From positions 4,402,001 through 4,466,000 of the forward strand of contig JAHEWK010000001.1 in the NCBI GenBank assembly GCA_020740775.1: a DNA stretch of 64,000 nucleotides, read 5' to 3'. The stretch comes from Ilyonectria destructans. Lineage: Eukaryota > Ascomycota > Sordariomycetes > Hypocreales > Nectriaceae. Positions 57,665 through 64,000 of the stretch are shown here, one piece after another (the stretch's first letter is position 1; every line of letters begins with the position of its first letter). Under the pieces are notes generated by a model. The model ran no database searches and had not been told where the DNA came from. It saw only the letters and a list, made by a program, of their open reading frames with translations. A program made the position numbers and the translations under genes.

Positions 57665-60600
57665 TTAGGCACCGTTCGTCTTGGCCGAGTTAGACCCGGA
57701 GCCCTTGTTGCGAGCATGCAGAGTGCGATACATGTTGCTCAATCGCTTGCCAGTAACGCTCTTACTAGTGTCGTCCACTGGCCAAAGCGCTGCTAAGAAG
57801 TCCCTATGGAAAATGTTAGCGAAATGCTGAGGCGTAAAGATACATCACAGTGCTTACCAAAAGTTGTTCTTGAGACCCTCGTCGGCAACCGTCGCTGGCA
57901 ACTTTTCGTCGAGGAATGTGCCAATGACAACAAGCTCAACACCAAAGATGGACGCTCGTTCCTTGCTCGACTTGACGTTGTCCTTGGTCGTGGAAAGGAT
58001 TCTCTCAAAGTTTTCTCGGACAGGTTTCAACAAGAACCAGATCATGGCGTCATTGTTCTTAGCCCTCTGGTCCTTGTTGTCTCCGATCCGTCGAAGCTCG
58101 TCAAGGCGTCGAAGAGCCTTGGCTCTCCGCTCATCCTGCGGTCGCGACTCATGGTCCCGCTCGCGCTCTCGATCTCGTTCTCGATCCCGCTCTCTGTCAC
58201 GATCCCGCTCTCTGTCTCGGTCCCGCTCTCGGTCACGCTCTCGGTCACGGTCACGGTCACGATCACGATCACGATCACGGTCACGATCACGATCGCGTTC
58301 ATCACGGTGCCTGTCCTGGCGACGATCATCGCGGGGGCGATGCTTCTCGTGTCGCCGGTCATCTTCGTCGCGGTGTCGACGCTTATCAGCTACTCGCTCT
58401 CGGTCATCACCGTGCTTGCTAGACCGACGGCGGTCTTCCATGCGGCCATGTTTAGGACTGCGATTGTCTTCGTGAGACACATGCTTCCGCTTGAAGTCGG
58501 GTCGAGGGGTGCCTCGCTCTTCAGCGTGGCTGCGAGAGCGGTGATGGTCAACATGGCCATGCTCTCGATCCCTGTCGCGATGCTTCTTGCTCTGGGGAGC
58601 AGGCGATGCAGTCGCACTTCCACGGTGACCATTGGTGAGGTGAGACTTCTTGTTGTTACGATGGTGATTATCGACCAGTTTCTGCGCACCTCGATCGCCG
58701 GAATGCTTCGAGTGCAACACCGAAAGCAGGTATTCGGAGCGGCGAACAAGGTGAACAGCGCCAGGCGCCTTCATCTTGTCATTTCCCTTGCTCCTCTCTT
58801 CCTTCTTCTCGACACGATGCTCCTCCAGGAAGAACTTTTCGCACATGTCAAGGTCGGGATCATCACGAATCTGTACCCACGCACCAAAGCCGTGCCTGTC
58901 AATACCAACAAGGAGCATGGCGTCTTCCTTAGCACCCCATGGACAAGTGTAGTTGGCAGCTTTGGTAGCATCGGGAAGACGGAATGCGCGCCAGTCAGTG
59001 TGACCCCGAATTGCCTGATGGAGAAGTTGCAGCTGCTTTGGTCGCTCGATGGCAGTCTCGGCGTTCACCTTTTTCAACTCGCCAAAGTCAATCAGGACCG
59101 CCTTTCTGTCCTTCTTAGTCAACGATTTGCCCATCTTCTTCTCATCTTCAACAAGCTTAGCATAGTTGTCGTCCAATGCTTGGTTGGCAGCTTTGATGAA
59201 ATCACCGAGGACGGACTTGACGAAGTCACTGTCTCTCTCCCCCAGCTTCGCCTCCTTAATGATGTCTTCGGCACGATCATCCATAGAGCCGAATCGGAAG
59301 TAGGCTTTGATGAGGTTTCGCTGTTCCTTCTCACTCAAAGGCCGCTTTGGATCGCGAAGTTGGGCCCTATGCTCCTCTTCTTCTTGCTGCTGCTCTCTCT
59401 GACGCTTCTTCAGACGATCTGCCCTATCAGTCTCTCGGTTTCGGCTCTTGACGGCAGCCCTTCGGGGAGCGCTTTCAGCCGCAACCTTGGCGAGATAGTC
59501 GTCGTTCTTCTGCTTTTCCTCATCTGCCTTGATCTCGGCGATCTTGTCAGCTGGGATGATTTGATCCCAGTCAAGGTTGATGTCGTCCACCTTGACATCG
59601 GTGATTTGCATGAAGTTGTCCCAGTCGATACCACCACTGCTGAGGTTGATTTTGTCATCGACCTTGGTCTTGGTGATTTCAGCGTTCTCAAGAATCGAGT
59701 CGATATCGAGTTGTTCAAGACGTTCTTGGTTTCCACTTTGCTCGAACATCTTGGATGAGCGCATCTTCAACACCATTTGAATGTCTTCGTTTGAAGAGGG
59801 TCCATCGATCTTCAGGCCCTTCTTGTTGAGCTCTTCCTTGAACGCCGCCTTTCCATCATCAGTGACGCCGGCCTGGATAGTCAGGTACTCCAGTAGAAGT
59901 TTGTTGCGAGCTCGCTCTAGAACCTCTTCCTCAACCGTTTCCTTGGAAACCAGGCGATAAATGTTGACTGGTCGCTTCTGACCGATACGATGGGCTCTGG
60001 CCATAGCCTGCAAATCTGCCTGTGGGTTCCAGTCTGAATCGAAAATGACGACAGTGTCTGCAGTCATCAGATTGATTCCCAGGCCACCAGCTCGGGTCGA
60101 GAGGAGAAAGCAGAAATCGTCGCTATCATCAGCGTTGAAATGATTGATTGCCATGCGTCGAGGGCCAGCCGCGATGGTGCCGTCCAGTCTCTGAAATTTG
60201 TATCCTCGCAAGGAGAGATAGTCTCCGAGAATATCAAGCATCTTGACCATCTGACTGAAGATCAAAACACGATGACCATCCTTCCTCAACTTTGAAAGAA
60301 GCTGATCGAGCAGCATCATCTTTCCACTACTCGCGATCAGGCCTTTTATTTGGTCCTCGCGGCGTACACTACCACCCAGGACCTTTTCCTCGGCACCAGG
60401 AAACATGTACGGATGGTTGCTGACTTTTTTCAATTCCATCATGATGTTGAGAAGGGAGTTCTTGTGTCCGTTGGTGGCGTCACAGAGTGCACTGTAGTTT
60501 CGTGTGAGGATGTTCTTGTAATAATCCAGTTGGACATCCGAGAGCTCAACACGGATGATCTTTTCCGTCTTCGGAGGCAGATCAGACTCAACTGTCTCCT

Positions 60601-62795
60601 TTGTTCTTCGCAGGATGTATGGGGCGATTGCTTTATGGAGCTCTTGAAGCTTCTCTTGGGCATCAACGGCAGAAAGGGAGTCCAGATCTTCATCAATATT
60701 GACCTTGCCGGGATTCAGGAAATCAAGCAGTGCTGACAACTCAGCCAAGTTATTCTGAATGGGTGTTCCAGTGATGAGAATCTTGCATGGAATGCCAAAG
60801 TTCAGCAGGCGGGCGTACAGTTGGGATTCACTGTTCTTGAGACGGTGGGCTTCATCGACAGCAAGCGCTTGCCATTTAATCGACTGAAGGAACTGCCAGT
60901 CCTGAAGGATGAACTCGTACGAGGTGACCAGGACATTGAACTTTGGCTTCTTTGGGTTACCATCAATGAGCAATTCGTGGTCACGAATGATACTTCGAGC
61001 ATCCTCGGGTCCCAGGTAGACGACGTAGTTCAGGTCTGGCGACCAGTTATTGAAGGTATCACACCATGCGGGGATGACACTGAGAGGAGCAACCACAAGC
61101 GAAGGACCCTCTTGGCGACGGCAGTTGCGTAACCAACTCAGGAATGAAACAGTCTGAACTGTCTTGCCCAGACCCATTTCATCGGCCAAGATCACATTAT
61201 TTCCTCGAGCCCAGTTGAGGCAGAGGAAGTTGAGACCTCTCAACTGGAACTGTCGGAGCTCACCGTTCTGGATATAGTCGGGTTGGGCCTCCAGCTTTAC
61301 CATCCTTGACCGGGTATCAGGGTTGGATTCTTTCCGGTCTGACTGCCATGAGCGGGAGGCTCGGTCGAGGTATTGATCGATCTTGTCCTGAAACTCAGCG
61401 CTAATGTCGGAGGCAGCCTCCCACGTACACTCATCGTAACTGAGACCCTTCCACTTGACATAGTATTCGGGGCCCTCATCGCCATCTCTGACGGCAACCA
61501 CTCTCTCAACCTTGGTAAAGTCCTCAAAGGCCTCTTCATCTCGCTCGCGGTCGAGGAAGAACTGCTCCTTGGTCTCAGGAGGGATGTCATCTCCGAATCG
61601 AATATCAAGCTCCTGGTCCACGAGTTTTCGGAAGTAATTCTCGACTTTTCGGAAACCACGAACATTGCGAAGCAGATCGATAGACTCCCAAGTGTCATGC
61701 AAATGTGACTTGTCCTGCCATTTGATGAAGTACTCGAAGTCGTTACGACTGGAGTCATATGAAAGCTCCAATCCGGCTTTTAGTCGATGGCGGACTACTT
61801 TTTCCACGTATGGGGAGTCGTCCACGTAGTCGGCAACATAGTGGGCGGGCGCGAGTTCATCTTCATCCTCATCCTCTTCGAAATCGCTCTCCTCATAAGC
61901 ACCTTGTTGTACCACTTGCGCCGCTCGACGACTCGCCCACCGCTTTTCAGCAAAGGCGAGGGCCGGTTGCGACTCTCGTTGTAGTCGAGCCTTTTTCTGC
62001 AGACTTTTCGCCCGAGCTCCACCGTAGTTATCCGAGTCGGAGTCCGAGTCGTTCGTTGATGCTCGCAGGGTTGGTGTGCCTATCTTGGAAGCTAAGTGTC
62101 ATTGTTAGACGTGCTTCGAGAAGCGAAGCTCCCAGCCGAGATGCTGAGAGGTGTGGACTTACTAGGTCTGGAAGTCTCCACGCGTCGGCGTTTGGCGGTG
62201 CGACGATTGGCAGGGGCCACGTCGGAATCAGAGTCATCGGAGTCAACCTACAACGCGGGTGTTAGTACTCGGTTTTCAGACATAGGGCCGACGACCACAT
62301 ACGATTTTGCGTTGTTCCCTGGGTCGAGTCTGTAAAGGCCAGTTAGTCACCATAATAACCTGACGGTGAAAATTTTTCATGTCGTACACTTCGGCGAAGT
62401 CCATAAAGCTCTGGATTGGCTTTCATGTACTCGTCTTCGCCTACAGGTGCCTTGCGCTTGGAGGCTCTGTTTGAGTCGGTGGAGCTGGCACGCTCTTCCA
62501 CCACATCATCGATTTGTGAGGGGACACTCTCGTCCATGTCAAAGTCGGCATCATCTGACGCGTTGTCCTCGCTGGATTGCTCGCTCTCGGACATGCGAAC
62601 GTCATCGTTGACGATGTTCGATGTGTCGTTCGCATCGTTCGATGGCGACGGGGATGTGTGGTTCAGGGGATGCTCGTCAGCTTCGGGAGAGTCATTATCG
62701 TCTAGGTGACCACCAGCATCGAAAGTCGAGTCGATTCCATCATCTGGCGACAAGTGTCCATTCGAGGGACCCCCTAGGGTAGGGGTGGACATCAT
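57665..62795 (-). CDS. chd1: chromodomain helicase DNA-binding protein Chd1
   Basis: An ATP-dependent remodeller that spaces nucleosomes in transcribed genes. Exons in transcript order are 62795-62388, 62329-62303 (27 nt), 62247-62163, 62091-57858 and 57803-57665, giving 1630 aa. The N-terminal 230 residues are acidic, then basic. The double chromodomain follows (YFIKWQDKSHLHDTWE and YYVKWKGLSYDECTWE). The Snf2 core has DEMGLGKT near residue 479, VDEAHRLKN, and the lobe-2 block AGGLGINLMTADTV to RAHRIGQKRPV. Then come SANT-SLIDE-like sequence and, at the end, the CHCT/DUF4208 domain (VRENFERIL, WDFLAALWP) that spans the last intron. A long Arg-Asp/Arg-Glu tandem tract lies between SLIDE and DUF4208. 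The last exon restores FWDFLAALW. The start is the first of two adjacent ATGs. Confidence 0.95.
58152..58310 (-). repeat. 6-bp coding repeat encoding Arg-Asp / Arg-Glu in chd1
   Basis: On the minus strand, Arg codons alternate with GAT/GAC or GAG, giving a run of RD and RE dipeptides roughly 50 residues long, with very low complexity. The opposite strand of this stretch reads as Ser-Arg or Thr-Val/Ile repeats, which explains long spurious antisense frames. Confidence 0.85.
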
Positions 62796-64000
62796 GGCGG
62801 TGTTCGCAAAGGCGGCCTGCTAGAGACGCGACGACGTTAGCTGATGATTTCAAGGGGTAGCAGTTCCGGTTGAGGCATTATTGGCATGAGACGAGTCCAG
62901 CGATCCAGGGAAACCTCGTGCATGGGCCGAGCATGCGACAGATGATGGAAATAATCCACTTGTCGCATCCGGCGCGAGTTGTCGATGGCGAGGCTGACGT
63001 CGACCCGACACCGCAATTGTAGAGGCCAGGTGGCCACGACGAGAACTAGCGAGCTGCAGACGCGTCCAGGTTGTCGAGGAGCATCGGTTCCATCGAAAAC
63101 ATGCATCAGACGCTATATATATAGGCATCGGAGGCCAGCATCGCGACCGAGGCGGCGGGAGTCGAGACGGGATCGGCAACAGGTGACAGGAAGGCGACCG
63201 GCGGGAAGCAGCAGCTAGGGAAGAAAGACGAGGGCAACTTACAAGTCATTAATGAATGACGTTCAGGCGACGGCCAGCATCTAGAATGGGTTGGAAGGTC
63301 GTCCGGGGCAGCTTGGCGGGATCGGAGGGCGGACGGGGGTGGCCGTGGGTGAGGTGTGAAGGAGACGGCGGGAATGTCACAAAATGCACTGGTGGAGAGG
63401 CAGGAAAGAATTGGATGCACGGGGTGAAGGTCCGAGAGCACGGCCGCGTTTCCAGGCAGACCAAACCTGATTGGGCCATACGAGAGAGTTTCGTGTCACG
63501 TGACTATCATCTTATTCGCCGCTGGGCCTCCAACAGACACAAGTCGTGCTTGTATGGCAGTATTAATAGTATATTTGATGCCTTCGATGTCACTTCTCGC
63601 ATTGCTTGCAGTATAATGCAGCGTGTTGAGGTGATTTCCGAGTCTCCCTAACCCAGTTCCACTGTCCAGGCAGTGTCGTGTGTCTGAGTCTTACCCTGCA
63701 GCCTCAGCCTCAGCATGCTGATCTTGAAAATCGTCACTGCGGCAAACAAGTCGGAGAAGTCCAAGTCGCAAGCGATGAAGCTGTATAGACGGCCATGGTT
63801 TTGCATGTGGGGACCATATCCTCTGGGACAGCCGTCATTGTGCAGGGTGGCTGAGATGTACCTAGGCCGCCGACCTGTGTCGTGCAATGAATGACCAAAT
63901 ATGTTTCACAGGTGACTTAGTCACCTCCAATATTCTTCCCCGCTCTACCCTATCTCCCATCTAGGTGGGCGGATGAAAAGCAATGCCTGGACCAGCTATT
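62796..64000. other. chd1 upstream region to window end
   Basis: About 1.2 kb. It holds a TA-dinucleotide run (63113-63122) and a palindromic TCACGTGA (63496-63503). No gene reaching the window edge is supported; short open frames on both strands lack family features. Confidence 0.5.
63497..63502. promoter_or_regulatory. CACGTG E-box within TCACGTGA
   Basis: A perfect 8-bp palindrome about 700 bp upstream of chd1, the type of site used by bHLH regulators (Cbf1/Pho4-like, SREBP-like). Function inferred from sequence only. Confidence 0.3.

Noticed and set aside
57806..59758. 650-codon plus-strand open frame antisense to chd1, with Thr/Val/Ile and hydrophobic runs that mimic a membrane protein
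   Set aside because: It is the reverse frame of the conserved chd1 exon. The hydrophobic runs are the complement of the Arg-Asp repeat, and no family features are present.

Overview
This window is nuclear DNA of a filamentous ascomycete (Pezizomycotina). Protein flavour suggests Sordariomycetes, perhaps Hypocreales, but that placement is an inference. The support is dense protein-coding genes on both strands, short GT-AG introns (about 40-80 nt) with CTAAC-like branch points, genes without operons, and fungal families such as Zn2Cys6 regulators and the OTT_1508-like deaminase. I see no viral, plasmid or CRISPR content and no secondary-metabolite cluster.

Layout, left to right. A SAM + HMG-box protein (+, 245-2008); condensin kleisin Brn1/CAP-H (-, 3577-6248); a CCX-type cation/Ca2+ exchanger (+, 7269-10317); a structured tRNA-like or SINE-like element (-, 10721-10820); phosphomannomutase (+, 11618-12585); a WW + PhoD-like phosphatase (-, 13033-16723). 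Then two decayed fragments of fungal accessory families (-, 18295-19194 and +, 19234-19620); mismatch repair Msh3 (+, 19971-23371); an orphan C2H2-like protein (-, 24225-26222); Rab geranylgeranyltransferase beta subunit (-, 28095-29126); an alpha/beta hydrolase (+, 29903-30862); a RhoGAP protein (+, 33752-36421). Next come ribosome biogenesis factor Rrs1 (-, 37277-37873), mitoribosomal mS29/DAP3 (+, 38339-39768), Mcm7 (-, 40072-42734), Pex1 (+, 43211-46925) and 3',5'-bisphosphate nucleotidase (-, 47078-48136). The right part has an OTT_1508-like deaminase (-, 48704-50724), a Zn2Cys6 transcription factor (+, 52337-54697), a PhyH-type dioxygenase (+, 55647-56761) and chromatin remodeller Chd1 (-, 57665-62795).

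Most genes are conserved housekeeping genes. Four (brn1, msh3, mcm7, chd1) act on chromosomes, and msh3 and mcm7 each have an MCB-type ACGCGT site upstream, consistent with G1/S control. Accessory character is concentrated at 16.7-19.7 kb (nonsense-interrupted relics), 10.6-11.1 kb (tRNA-like element plus short repeats) and 48.5-57 kb (AT-rich pocket, deaminase, orphan regulator, GC-rich dioxygenase). The deaminase with its apparent GC-AG intron, the tRNA-like element and the interrupted relics are the most unusual items. Exon joins were worked out by eye from splice signals, frame and family conservation, and are not supported by transcripts.
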